64,000 bases of DNA from Microbacterium sp. MM2322 (GTDB taxonomy: Bacteria; Actinomycetota; Actinomycetes; Actinomycetales; Microbacteriaceae), in contig NZ_OZ075067.1 in assembly GCF_964186585.1 (NCBI RefSeq), positions 2,418,001 through 2,482,000 on the forward strand. Direction: 5' to 3'. Shown here piece after piece: positions 53,725 to 64,000 of the stretch. Numbering within the stretch: the stretch's first letter is position 1; the number at the start of each line of letters is the position of its first letter. A program made the position numbers and the translations under genes. A model generated the notes under the pieces. It was not told the origin of the DNA, searched no databases, and was given only the letters and a program-made list of their open reading frames with translations.

Positions 53725-55317
53725 TCAGGAGGGCAGGCGGAGGACCGCGATGGTGCCCCGCGTCGGGGACGACTCCAGCGAGACGTTCGCACCGTAGGCA
53801 TCCGCGAGCGACGCTGCATTGGAGAGTCCGATGCCGGTGCCCGGGATCGCCGCTTCGTGGGCGTAGGGAGCACGGTAGAAGCGCTCGAACGCGTGGAGCC
53901 GCTCTTGCTCGGTCATCCCGACGCCGTGATCCGCGACGGTCACAACGATGTCGCGGCCATCCTCGTGTGCTGACACGACGATCGTTTCTCCGCCGACAGG
54001 GGTGAACTCGACGGCGTTCCGCAGCAGCTCTTCGAGGATCGACGACAGGTCGCGGACGGCGATGCGGGCGGCGCGCTCCGGCATCGGTCCGATCCGGATG
54101 CCGATCCCCCGCTCCAGCGCGCGTGCGGCGACCTCCGTCACGGCGTGCCTCACGACCGGTCCGACGTGCGAGGCACCGGAGCGCGCTTCGACGTCCCGGG
54201 ACGTCTGGCCCGCGGCGATGAGGCGCTCGACGAGGCGCAGCAGCCGCTCCGCCGACCGCTCGACGGCCTCCCAGCGCTCGGTCTCGGCGGAGCCGTTCAT
54301 GAGGGCGATGTCGGTGTGCCCGAGGATGACGGTGAGCGGGGTGCGGAACTCGTGGCCGACCGTACTGAGGAAGCGGTCGCGGACCTCGACAGCGTTCACC
54401 AGATCGGTGACGTCTTGCCCGACGATCACGATGCCGACCTCGTCGCCGCCGGCGACGACGGGGCGGACGATGACCTGCATGACGCGACGGGGATCTCCAC
54501 CGAACTCGACCGTGCGGGGCGCGGCGAAGTCACCCGAACGGACTCGCTCGACGAAGTCCGCAGACGTCGCCTCCGCCGGCATCGACGGGTCGGCGCGCCA
54601 GATGAGCGACGCGAACCCGTCCCGGTCGACGTCGTCGATGCCAGACCTGCCGCTGATCTCAGCGGCAACGGCGTTCAGGAGAATGGCCCGGCCGTCCGGC
54701 CCGAAGACAGCGACGGCGTTGTCGGTCGCGTCGAGCGTCGCTCGCAGCATGGCCGTGTCGCGACCCGAGAGGCGCAGGGCATGGTCGAGCTCCGTCGACA
54801 CGCTCTGCATCGTGGCGCGCATGCGGGCGAGGTCGCGAGCGACGAGACTCACGGTGACAGCGACGAGGGCGCTGATGATCGGCAGCGCGACGACGGAGAC
54901 GATCTCACTGGCGCTGTCGAATCCCCCACTGCTCAGCGCATGCGTGATCGGCCCGAGTGCGGTGAGCACCACGCCCACCGCCGTCACCACCGGCGGGAAC
55001 GCGAACGCGAGCCATCCCAGCGGGAAGATGATCAGCATCGACGCGGAGGGCAGCACGTCGGTGCCGCCGTCTCGCAACGGGACGCAGGCGACGATCTGCA
55101 ACAGCGGGACAGCGGCAAGCCACTGGGTGTTCCGCGTCGGCTGAACGAGCCAGACAGCCGTCATCGCTGCCGTGCTGAGGACGATGACGCCGAAACCGGC
55201 GAGCAGGAGCGGGGTGACCCGCGCGCCGTCGATGGTCCCCAGGACGAGGACGACGATGAGACTGGCAGCCGCCAGCAGGAACTGCGCGTACGGCTGCGTG
55301 CGCGAACGCTCGATCAA
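53725..55317 (-). CDS. PAS-domain sensor histidine kinase
   Basis: A 530-aa kinase with about six N-terminal helices (15-160), a PAS domain (about 188-305), HisKA with H322 in STVGHEFRTPLTVILG, and HATPase with N-box ELLRNAVEFTP, VADHGVGM and GTGIGLSN. No response regulator is adjacent. The start is TTG 55317, the only start codon fitting the AGGAGG-like run just upstream. Confidence 0.9.
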   Translation of the reverse strand: MIERSRTQPYAQFLLAAASLIVVLVLGTIDGARVTPLLLAGFGVIVLSTAAMTAVWLVQPTRNTQWLAAVPLLQIVACVPLRDGGTDVLPSASMLIIFPLGWLAFAFPPVVTAVGVVLTALGPITHALSSGGFDSASEIVSVVALPIISALVAVTVSLVARDLARMRATMQSVSTELDHALRLSGRDTAMLRATLDATDNAVAVFGPDGRAILLNAVAAEISGRSGIDDVDRDGFASLIWRADPSMPAEATSADFVERVRSGDFAAPRTVEFGGDPRRVMQVIVRPVVAGGDEVGIVIVGQDVTDLVNAVEVRDRFLSTVGHEFRTPLTVILGHTDIALMNGSAETERWEAVERSAERLLRLVERLIAAGQTSRDVEARSGASHVGPVVRHAVTEVAARALERGIGIRIGPMPERAARIAVRDLSSILEELLRNAVEFTPVGGETIVVSAHEDGRDIVVTVADHGVGMTEQERLHAFERFYRAPYAHEAAIPGTGIGLSNAASLADAYGANVSLESSPTRGTIAVLRLPS

Positions 55318-55441
55318 CGCCTCACCCCCTCCTCAGTCGGCGGTGCAGAAAGGGGCCGGGTCCCGCGCTCACTCTGGCCGTGCGGCCCGCTCCCTGTCAA
55401 GTGGCGCAGGAGCGGGCCATCACGGTGGTGAGGTTCGGGGC

Positions 55442-57022
55442 TCACTCCCACTCGATGGTCCCCGGGGGCTTCGACGTCACGTCGAGCACCACCCGGTTGA
55501 CCTCGCGCACCTCGTTGGTGATGCGGTTGCTGATCTTCGAGAGGACGTCGTACGGCAGACGCGTCCAGTCCGCGGTCATCGCGTCCTCGCTCGACACGGG
55601 ACGAAGGACGATCGGATGCCCGTAGGTCCGGCCGTCCCCCTGCACACCGACCGAGCGAACGTCGGCCAGGAGCACGACGGGACACTGCCAGATCTCTCCG
55701 TCGAGTCCCGCCTTCGTCAGCTCCGCGCGGGCGATGGCGTCGGCGTCACGCAGGATCTCGAGGCGGTCAGCGGTGACCTCGCCCACGATGCGGATTCCGA
55801 GGCCGGGCCCCGGAAACGGCTGGCGACCGACGATCGCCTCCGGCAGCCCGAGCTCTCGCCCGATCGCGCGGACCTCGTCCTTGAACAGGGTCCGGAGCGG
55901 CTCGACGAGCGCGAACTGCAGGTCTTCGGGAAGGCCGCCCACGTTGTGGTGGCTCTTGATGTTGGCCGTGCCGCTGCCACCACCGGACTCGACGACGTCC
56001 GGGTACAGCGTCCCCTGCACGAGGAAGCCGATCGGATCGCCGTCAGCCGCAGCCTCGGCGATGAGATCGGCCTGGACCTTCTCGAAGGCGCGGATGAACT
56101 CGCGTCCGATGATCTTGCGCTTCTGCTCCGGGTCGCTGACGCCCGCGAGCGCGTCAAGGAAGGTCTCCCGGGCATCGACGGTGATGAGACGGACTCCGGT
56201 GGACGCGACGTAATCGTTCTCGACCTGCTCGCGCTCGCCCTTACGGAGGAGACCGTGATCGATGAAGACCGCAGTGAGCTGATCGCCGACGGCCTTGTGG
56301 ACGAGTGCCGTCGAGACAGCGGAATCCACGCCACCCGACAGAGCCGAGATCACGCGACCGCGACCGACCTGGGCGCGGATCTTCTCGATCTGCTCCGCGA
56401 TCACGTTGTCGCTGTTCCAGTCGGCGGGCAGGCCCGCCGCCTTGTGCAGGAAGTTCTCGAGCACGCGCTGCCCGTGGTCGGAGTGCTTGACCTCCGGGTG
56501 CCACTGCACCCCGTAGAGCTTGCGGGCATCGTTCGCGAAGGCAGCGACCGGTGTGACCGCCGTGCGGGCGAGGACGTCGAACCCGTCGGGAGCGGCGCTG
56601 ACCTGGTCGCCGTGGCTCATCCAGACGTTCTGATCGACCGGCTGCCCAGCGAGGAGGACGTTGTCGGTGACGATCGTGGCATCCGTCGCGCCGTACTCAC
56701 GGAGCCCGGTGTTCGCGACCTCGCCGCCGAGGGTCTTCGCCATGACCTGGAAGCCGTAACAGATGCCGAGCGTGGGCACGCCGAGATCGAAGACCGCGGC
56801 ATCCAGCTGGGGGGCTCCCTCTTCGTAGACCGACGAGGGCCCGCCCGAGAGGATGATCCCGACCGGGTTCTTCTCGGCGATCTCTGCGGCGGTCGCAGTG
56901 TGGGGCACCAGTTCGCTGTAGACGCCGGCTTCGCGGACCCGGCGCGCGATCAGCTGCGCGTACTGGGCTCCGAAGTCGACGACCAGTACGGGGCGCTGGG
57001 AGGTTTCGGTCTGCTCTGTCAC
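55442..57022 (-). CDS. guaA: GMP synthase (glutamine-hydrolysing)
   Basis: A 526-aa enzyme converting XMP to GMP. The glutaminase domain has the triad C88 (GICYGFQ), H175 and E177 (WHPEV). The ATP pyrophosphatase has SGGVDS (229-234), and the C-terminal dimerisation domain contains HPIVLRPV. The start is GTG 57022, overlapping the DUF3817 stop (GTGA). With guaB3 three genes upstream it forms a guanine-nucleotide neighbourhood. Confidence 0.97.
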   Translation of the reverse strand: MTEQTETSQRPVLVVDFGAQYAQLIARRVREAGVYSELVPHTATAAEIAEKNPVGIILSGGPSSVYEEGAPQLDAAVFDLGVPTLGICYGFQVMAKTLGGEVANTGLREYGATDATIVTDNVLLAGQPVDQNVWMSHGDQVSAAPDGFDVLARTAVTPVAAFANDARKLYGVQWHPEVKHSDHGQRVLENFLHKAAGLPADWNSDNVIAEQIEKIRAQVGRGRVISALSGGVDSAVSTALVHKAVGDQLTAVFIDHGLLRKGEREQVENDYVASTGVRLITVDARETFLDALAGVSDPEQKRKIIGREFIRAFEKVQADLIAEAAADGDPIGFLVQGTLYPDVVESGGGSGTANIKSHHNVGGLPEDLQFALVEPLRTLFKDEVRAIGRELGLPEAIVGRQPFPGPGLGIRIVGEVTADRLEILRDADAIARAELTKAGLDGEIWQCPVVLLADVRSVGVQGDGRTYGHPIVLRPVSSEDAMTADWTRLPYDVLSKISNRITNEVREVNRVVLDVTSKPPGTIEWE

Positions 57023-57537
57023 CGGGTCTCCGTGGGGGTTTCGAGGGGGGTGGATGCGGCGGCTTCCCGCTCAGCCAGGTACTGCCTGACCTCGCGAGCG
57101 ACCTTCGCCTCCATGAAGAAGGACAGGAGGGGCACGATGCCGCCGAGGGCCAGGACGATGAAGCGCGGGAAACGCCACCGCATGAGGCTCCAGACTCGGA
57201 AGCACGCGAAAAGGTACACGACGTAGAACCAGCCGTGCACGATGAGGATCGCGAGCGAGACGTTGACGCCGTCGCCCGTCGACACGATGTCGCAGGTGTT
57301 CGTCGCAGGAACGAAGAGCGAGAACCACTGGCAATCGGGACCGGGGATCGCGGTCGCGAACCACAGGAGCCCGCCGGATCCGCCGGCGAAGAGCTCGACG
57401 TGGATCGGGGTGTACTTGAGGATCATCTCGGCGACCAGCAGAAGCAGGCCGACACCGGTGATGATCGAGGCGATCTGATAGAACTTCAGGGCGCCGCGGA
57501 TCGCCGGAAAAGTGGCGAGTTTGGGCTGGACGGGCAT
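57019..57537 (-). CDS. DUF3817 domain membrane protein
   Basis: A 172-aa protein with three to four helices, the first with [21 protein letters not shown] and the second with [20 protein letters not shown], typical of DUF3817. The function is unknown, but it is constantly found beside guaA in this family of bacteria. ATG 57537 is used because TAGACT lies 7 nt upstream. Confidence 0.88.
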   Translation of the reverse strand: MPVQPKLATFPAIRGALKFYQIASIITGVGLLLLVAEMILKYTPIHVELFAGGSGGLLWFATAIPGPDCQWFSLFVPATNTCDIVSTGDGVNVSLAILIVHGWFYVVYLFACFRVWSLMRWRFPRFIVLALGGIVPLLSFFMEAKVAREVRQYLAEREAAASTPLETPTETR

Positions 57538-57544
57538 GGCTCCC

Positions 57545-57550
57545 AGTCTA
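57545..57550 (-). promoter_or_regulatory. Leaderless -10 box of the DUF3817-guaA pair
   Basis: TAGACT on the minus strand, 7 nt before ATG 57537. Confidence 0.5.
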
Positions 57551-58414
57551 CGGGCGCGGCGAGGGCTGCTCGGTGCGGTCGGCGTCGACATCACCCTCGG
57601 TGAGGGCTTCGACTTCCTTCTCCCAGGCGTCTCGAGCAAGGCGGTACCACATGTAGAACGCGAACCCCGCGAACACCGCCCACTCGATGGCATAGAAGAT
57701 GTTCAGCCAGTTGACGGAGGACAGCTCCGCGGGCGCCGGCGAATGGATCACACGGAGGCCGCCGAAGGACTCTGCGGATACGAGGTAAGGACGGTAGACG
57801 TCGACCCCCTCGGCATCCTGCCACTGCGAGAGCAACATCGCGGGTGACATGGCGCTGATCTCGAACGGGTCGCCGCCGCGCGGCGGCTCCTTGGCGCCTT
57901 CATCGGAGATGAGGCGTCCGGTCAGGTCCACCTTCTCGGGGGCCGCACCGTTGAGGGTGGATGCCGCGGCATCCGCCGTCGTTCGGTCGGGGCTGAAACC
58001 GACGGCCACAGCCAAGGACGCGGGCCCGTCGAGGCCTTTGGTCGACGAATCGACGCGGAGTTGTCCGGCGACCCAGAACCCGGGCTCGCCGTCGTCGTAT
58101 CGCGAGGTGATCACGCGGAAGTCGCCCGCGACGAATGAACCCGCGACGTCGACACGCTGACCCACGAGCGGCTCGGCCAGGTACTCCCCCGGTGTGACGA
58201 CGTCGCCGAGAGGACGCATCTGCTCGGTCATCCCTGCGGCGGGCGGGTCGGTGTCGATGGCGTTACCCAGCTGCCACTGCCCGAGCCACGCGAAGATCCC
58301 CGCAACCAGGAGGGCAAGCCCCAGCATCCCGATCCAGAACGGTCGGACCATCACTTCCCGCAACGTGGGCGGGAAGACCTCGGGGAGATCCTCGGCGGTG
58401 CGAGCGCTGGTCAT
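57548..58414 (-). CDS. SURF1 family protein
   Basis: A 288-aa protein with the SURF1 layout: helix near the N-terminus (about 27-47) followed by LGQWQL, a large outside domain, and a second helix near 240-262 (WLNIFYAIEWAVFAGFAFYMWYRL). SURF1 proteins help assemble cytochrome c oxidase. The ATG shares one base with the guaB3 stop (TGATG), so translation is coupled. Confidence 0.9.
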   Translation of the reverse strand: MTSARTAEDLPEVFPPTLREVMVRPFWIGMLGLALLVAGIFAWLGQWQLGNAIDTDPPAAGMTEQMRPLGDVVTPGEYLAEPLVGQRVDVAGSFVAGDFRVITSRYDDGEPGFWVAGQLRVDSSTKGLDGPASLAVAVGFSPDRTTADAAASTLNGAAPEKVDLTGRLISDEGAKEPPRGGDPFEISAMSPAMLLSQWQDAEGVDVYRPYLVSAESFGGLRVIHSPAPAELSSVNWLNIFYAIEWAVFAGFAFYMWYRLARDAWEKEVEALTEGDVDADRTEQPSPRP

Positions 58415-59541
58415 CAGTGCGACGACGCGTACGGCGCGACCACGACCTCGACGCGCTGGAACTCCTTGAGGTCGGAATACCCGGTCGTCGCCATGGACTT
58501 GCGAAGCGCACCGATGAGGTTGGCGGTGCCGTCGGAGACCGGCGCCGGGCCGTACAGGATCTCCTCGAGCGGCGAGACCTGCGCGACTTCGACACGGGTT
58601 CCGCGCGGCAGCTTGGCGTGGTGCGCCTCCGGTCCCCAGTGGAATCCGCGACCGGGCGCGTCGGTGGCGCGAGCAAGCGCGACGCCGAGCATGACCGCGT
58701 CCGCGCCCATGGCGAGCGCCTTCACGATGTCACCCGAGGTACCCACTCCCCCGTCTGCGATGACGTGCACGTAACGGCCGCCCGACTCGTCGAGGTAGTC
58801 GCGGCGCGCGCCGGCGACGTCCGCGACGGCAGTGGCCATCGGCGCGTGGAGCCCGAGAGTGGCACGGGTAGTGGATGCCGCTCCCCCACCGAATCCGACG
58901 AGCACGCCCGCCGCACCGGTGCGCATGAGGTGCAACGCGGCCGTATAGGTCGATGCGCCGCCCACGATGACGGGAACGTCGAGGTCGTAGATGAACTTCT
59001 TGAGGTTCAGCGGCTCGGTCTCGCTGGACACGTGCTCGGCGGATACGGTCGTGCCGCGGATGACGAACAAGTCGACGCCGGCCGCGACGACGGTCTCGTA
59101 AAGGTCCTGGGTGCGTTGGGGCGTAAGAGCACCCGCCACGGTGACGCCCGCGGCGCGGATCTCCGCCAGCCGGTCGCGTACCAGCTCGGGTTTGATCGGC
59201 GCCGAGTACAGCTCCTGCATGCGGCGCGTCGCACCGTCCGCGGGCAGCGCAGCGATCTCCGTGAGAAGCGGTTCGGGGTCGTCGTACCGGGTCCAGAGCC
59301 CCTCGAGGTCGAGCACCCCGAGCCCGCCGAGCTGGCCCAGCATGATCGCCGTGCGGGGGCTCATGACGGAGTCCATCGGCGCCCCCAGGACGGGAATCCC
59401 GAAGCTGTACGCGTCGATCGACCAGGTCGTCGAGACGTCCTCGGGGTTGCGCGTGCGCCGCGAGGGCACCACGGCGATGTCGTCGAAGGCGTATGCGCGA
59501 CGTGCGCGCTTGGCGCGGCCGAGCTCGATTTCCATGGTCAC
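58414..59541 (-). CDS. guaB3: GuaB3 family IMP dehydrogenase-related protein
   Basis: A 375-aa IMPDH-like TIM barrel without CBS domains. It shows the N-terminal RRAYAFDDIAVVPSRRTRNPEDV, HVIADGGVGTSGDIVKALAMGADAVMLG and the phosphate-binding GFGGGAASTTR. At the place of the catalytic cysteine loop (normally SICTT) it reads AASTTR, so the usual Cys nucleophile is absent, as in many actinobacterial GuaB3 proteins. True IMP oxidation is therefore uncertain. The start is GTG 59541, with TAGGCT 6 nt upstream. Confidence 0.92.
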   Translation of the reverse strand: MTMEIELGRAKRARRAYAFDDIAVVPSRRTRNPEDVSTTWSIDAYSFGIPVLGAPMDSVMSPRTAIMLGQLGGLGVLDLEGLWTRYDDPEPLLTEIAALPADGATRRMQELYSAPIKPELVRDRLAEIRAAGVTVAGALTPQRTQDLYETVVAAGVDLFVIRGTTVSAEHVSSETEPLNLKKFIYDLDVPVIVGGASTYTAALHLMRTGAAGVLVGFGGGAASTTRATLGLHAPMATAVADVAGARRDYLDESGGRYVHVIADGGVGTSGDIVKALAMGADAVMLGVALARATDAPGRGFHWGPEAHHAKLPRGTRVEVAQVSPLEEILYGPAPVSDGTANLIGALRKSMATTGYSDLKEFQRVEVVVAPYASSH

Positions 59542-59547
59542 CGTTCC

Positions 59548-59553
59548 AGCCTA
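59548..59553 (-). promoter_or_regulatory. Leaderless -10 box of guaB3
   Basis: TAGGCT on the minus strand, 6 nt before GTG 59541. Confidence 0.55.
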
Positions 59554-59582
59554 CCGTCGAGCCCTCGCCCCCGCCCCGCCGC

Positions 59583-61271
59583 TCACCTGGCTCTGCTCAC
59601 GCGCTTCTCGTCCCAGACCGGCGCATCCGACTCGTACACCTCCCCATCGGACCCGAACACGAGGAACCTGTCGAAAAAGCGGGCGAACCAGCGGTCGTGC
59701 GTGACGGCGAGCACCGTGCCTTCGAACGAGGTGAGGGCGCTTTCGAGCGACTCCGCCGAGACGAGGTCGAGGTTGTCGGTCGGTTCGTCGAGCAGCAGCA
59801 GAGTCGCTCCCGAGAGCTCCAGCAGAAGGATCTGAAAACGGTCCTGCTGGCCTCCCGACAGGTTGTCGAACGTCTGCTCCGCCTGCGCGACGAGCCCGTA
59901 GCGGTCGAGGGCAGAGCTGGCAGCATCGCGCGGCATCCCGCTCCGTCGGTCATCGCCCCGGTGAAGGATGTCGAGGAGCGGTTTTCCGCTGAACTCGGGA
60001 TGCCGGTGCGTCTGCGCGAACCACCCCGACACCACCCGGGCTCCGAGAGTCACACGCGCCTCATGATCCACAGGCTCCAGCGCGATGGCGGCATCCGTCA
60101 CATGTCCTCGGATCGAGTCTGGTTCGGTGCCACCCGCCGCGAGGAGACGCAGAAAGTGCGACTTGCCCGACCCGTTCGATCCGAGGACCGCGATCCGGTC
60201 GCCGAACCAGACCTCGACATCGAACGGACGCATGAGACCGGTCAGCTCGAGGCTCTCGGCGACCACGGCCCGCTTTCCCGTGCGCGCGCCGCGAAGACGA
60301 AGATCGAGCTTCTGCTCCGTGGGCCGAGCCTCGGGAGGACCGGCCTCTTCGAACTTGCGCAGTCTCGTTTGTGCGGCTCGATACCGTGAGGCGAACTCAT
60401 CGCTCGCGGCAGCCTTCACCTTCATGTCGGCCACGAACTTCTTCAGAGCCACGTGCTGCTCGTCCCACCTCCGCCGCAGCTCGTCGAGGCGCGACATCCG
60501 CTCGTCCCGGGACTGCTGGTAGGTTCCGAACCCACCGCCGTGGACCCACGCGGTACTTCCCGCAGCGCCGGCCTCGAGGGTGACGATCCTGTCAGCAGCC
60601 CGTGCCAGCAGTTCCCGATCGTGCGAGATCAGCAGAACGGTCTTGGCTGTCTCGCGCAGGCGTTCCTCCAGCCAACGCTTTCCGGGGACGTCGAGGTAGT
60701 TGTCCGGCTCGTCGAGGACGAGCACGGGATCAGAGCCACGCAGCAGGGCCTCGAGAGCGAGGCACTTCTGCTCGCCGCCCGAGAGCGTGACGAGCTCGCG
60801 GTACCGCGCTCTGTCGAACGGCGTGCCGAGTGCCGCGATCGTGCAGGTGTCCCAGACGGTCTCGTATTCGTATCCCCCGGCGTCCGCGTAGTCCGCAAGA
60901 GCGGATGCGTAGCGCAGCTGAGAATCGAGCACGTCGTTGTCGATCAGCGCATTCTCGGCCGTCTCCAATTCGCGGGCGGCGCGGGCAATGCGGGCGGGAG
61001 ACACTTCGATCAAGAGGTCGTGAACAGTCTGGCCGTCGCCGCCGTGGCCGACGAACTGATCCATCACACCGAGCGACCCGTCGACGGAGACGACACCCCC
61101 GTGAGGCGTGAGGTCGCCGCGGACGACCCGCATCAGTGTGGTCTTGCCGGCGCCATTCTGGTCGATGAGCGCTGTCGTCTTGCCGGACGGCACCCGGAAA
61201 GACACGTCGTTGAGGAGACGACGCCCGTCGGGGAGGGTGAAAGAGACGTTCTGAACGTCGATGTGAGACAC
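59583..61271 (-). CDS. ABC-F family ATPase
   Basis: A 562-aa soluble protein with two ABC cassettes and no membrane part. The first site is unusual: Walker A reads IDQNGAGKTT, with Asp for the usual first Gly, and the signature is LSGGEQKCLAL. The second has LGSNGSGKS and LSGGQQDRFQ with LLLLDEPTDNLD. The linker is charged and helical. ABC-F proteins act on ribosomes and some give antibiotic protection. The start is GTG 61271 with AAGGA at 61279-61283. A 7-bp hairpin (61283-61299) touches the ribosome site, and TAGTCT at 61307-61312 places the transcript start near 61300. Confidence 0.88.
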   Translation of the reverse strand: MSHIDVQNVSFTLPDGRRLLNDVSFRVPSGKTTALIDQNGAGKTTLMRVVRGDLTPHGGVVSVDGSLGVMDQFVGHGGDGQTVHDLLIEVSPARIARAARELETAENALIDNDVLDSQLRYASALADYADAGGYEYETVWDTCTIAALGTPFDRARYRELVTLSGGEQKCLALEALLRGSDPVLVLDEPDNYLDVPGKRWLEERLRETAKTVLLISHDRELLARAADRIVTLEAGAAGSTAWVHGGGFGTYQQSRDERMSRLDELRRRWDEQHVALKKFVADMKVKAAASDEFASRYRAAQTRLRKFEEAGPPEARPTEQKLDLRLRGARTGKRAVVAESLELTGLMRPFDVEVWFGDRIAVLGSNGSGKSHFLRLLAAGGTEPDSIRGHVTDAAIALEPVDHEARVTLGARVVSGWFAQTHRHPEFSGKPLLDILHRGDDRRSGMPRDAASSALDRYGLVAQAEQTFDNLSGGQQDRFQILLLELSGATLLLLDEPTDNLDLVSAESLESALTSFEGTVLAVTHDRWFARFFDRFLVFGSDGEVYESDAPVWDEKRVSRAR

Positions 61272-61282
61272 GATATGGTCCT

Positions 61283-61312
61283 TCCGCTCCCAGAGCGGAG
61301 CCGACCAGACTA
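61283..61312 (-). promoter_or_regulatory. Promoter and 5'-end hairpin of the ABC-F gene
   Basis: TAGTCT (61307-61312) would start the mRNA near 61300. The first bases then fold into TCCGCTC/GAGCGGA, with a 3-nt loop, directly against the AAGGA site. Confidence 0.45.
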
Positions 61313-61356
61313 TCGAAGAATGTCCCATGCGCGCACACGAGAGTGCGCGTTAACCA

Positions 61357-61390
61357 CGAAAGCCCCGACCAGCATTGGTCGGGGCTTTCG
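61357..61390 (-). terminator. Rho-independent terminator of the rRNA operon
   Basis: A perfect 14-bp stem (61357-61370 with 61377-61390) with a 6-nt loop, 10 bp past the 5S gene. A short T-run follows on the minus strand. Confidence 0.85.
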
Positions 61391-61400
61391 ATCGAAAGAA

Positions 61401-61519
61401 GTCCGGCGGTGTCCTACTCTCCCACAGGGTCCCCCCTGCAGTACCATCGGCGCTGTGAGGCTTAGCTTCCGGGTTCGGAATGTAACCGGGCGTTTCCCTC
61501 ACGCTATGGCCGCCGAAAC
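61401..61519 (-). rRNA. rrf: 5S ribosomal RNA
   Basis: On the minus strand it begins GTTTCGGCGGCCATAGCGTG and contains the conserved loop CCCGGTTACATTCCGAACCC. It ends by pairing back to its 5' end. About 119 nt; the ends may be off by one or two bases. Confidence 0.93.
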
Positions 61520-61617
61520 ACTATTGATGTTTCAATCTGCACAACGATTAAACGTTATGCGGTTCTCGACCGTACATCGAGAACCACTCAGTGGACGCAA
61601 GCACCTAAACGGTGTGT
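61520..61617 (-). other. 23S-5S spacer with a processing-type stem
   Basis: The 98-bp spacer contains GTTCTCGA and TCGAGAAC (61562-61569 with 61577-61584), an 8-bp stem with a 7-nt loop. No tRNA is present. Confidence 0.5.

Positions 61618-64000
<2,383 letters not shown>

Overview
This window is from a high-GC actinobacterium, most likely Microbacteriaceae and probably Microbacterium. That assignment rests on the GC-rich third codon positions, abundant GTG starts, many leaderless genes with a TANNNT box 6-7 nt before the start codon, a PspC-type two-component system, and the conserved neighbourhoods sucC-sucD / DUF6350(perM) / purN-purH and guaB3-SURF1-DUF3817-guaA. No database search was possible. 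Family names come from recognised motifs, and functions marked as inference are not proven.

1-8,950 is the accessory highlight: a type VII (ESX/WXG100-like) secretion locus read leftwards. From upstream to downstream it holds a WXG-like helical protein, a 102-aa protein, three successive 'effector + partner' cassettes, a 290-aa protein, an RDD-FHA membrane protein, and the N-terminal third of an FHA-FtsK/SpoIIIE ATPase (EccC-like) that runs off the left edge. In each cassette the first gene encodes a putative secreted toxin of a family I cannot name, and the second encodes a protein with a shared C-terminal module, probably immunity. The two are joined by a 4-nt stop/start overlap. In the middle cassette the toxin gene has collapsed to a 44-codon husk. 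The husk keeps the toxin's ribosome site and start and still ends in an ATGA overlap with its partner gene.

9,000-19,900 is core metabolism: purH, purN, a PerM-like membrane protein, DUF2200, an NCS2 purine permease, a 590-bp intergenic block of three large palindromes, sucD, sucC with a palindromic operator, a phosphotransferase and a DesK-type two-component pair. 20,000-31,600 carries a small export protein, a MINPP-type phytase lipoprotein, a FAD/Rieske oxidoreductase divergent from a TetR regulator, an acyl-CoA dehydrogenase, two DNA end-joining type enzymes (ligase and LigD-Pol) around an AI-2E exporter, an SseB-like protein and a secreted Ig-repeat protein. 31,700-42,400 has PcrA helicase, a FUSC protein, a glycosyltransferase, a PspC/LuxR system with divergent PspC genes, and a Ser/Thr kinase.

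42,400-53,700 holds an odd tRNA-like element, an aldo/keto reductase, DUF1684, a lipoprotein, a large subtilisin-like protease, an ABC exporter, an MFS exporter with an attenuator-like leader, a glycerophosphodiesterase and a Bax-inhibitor-1 protein. 53,700-61,300 has a PAS histidine kinase, guaA, DUF3817, SURF1, guaB3 and an ABC-F protein. The right end is the 3' part of an rRNA operon on the minus strand: partial 23S, then 5S and a strong terminator.

Apart from 14,467-15,060 no gene-free stretch exceeds 300 bases. No CRISPR array, insertion sequence, integrase or canonical tRNA was seen.
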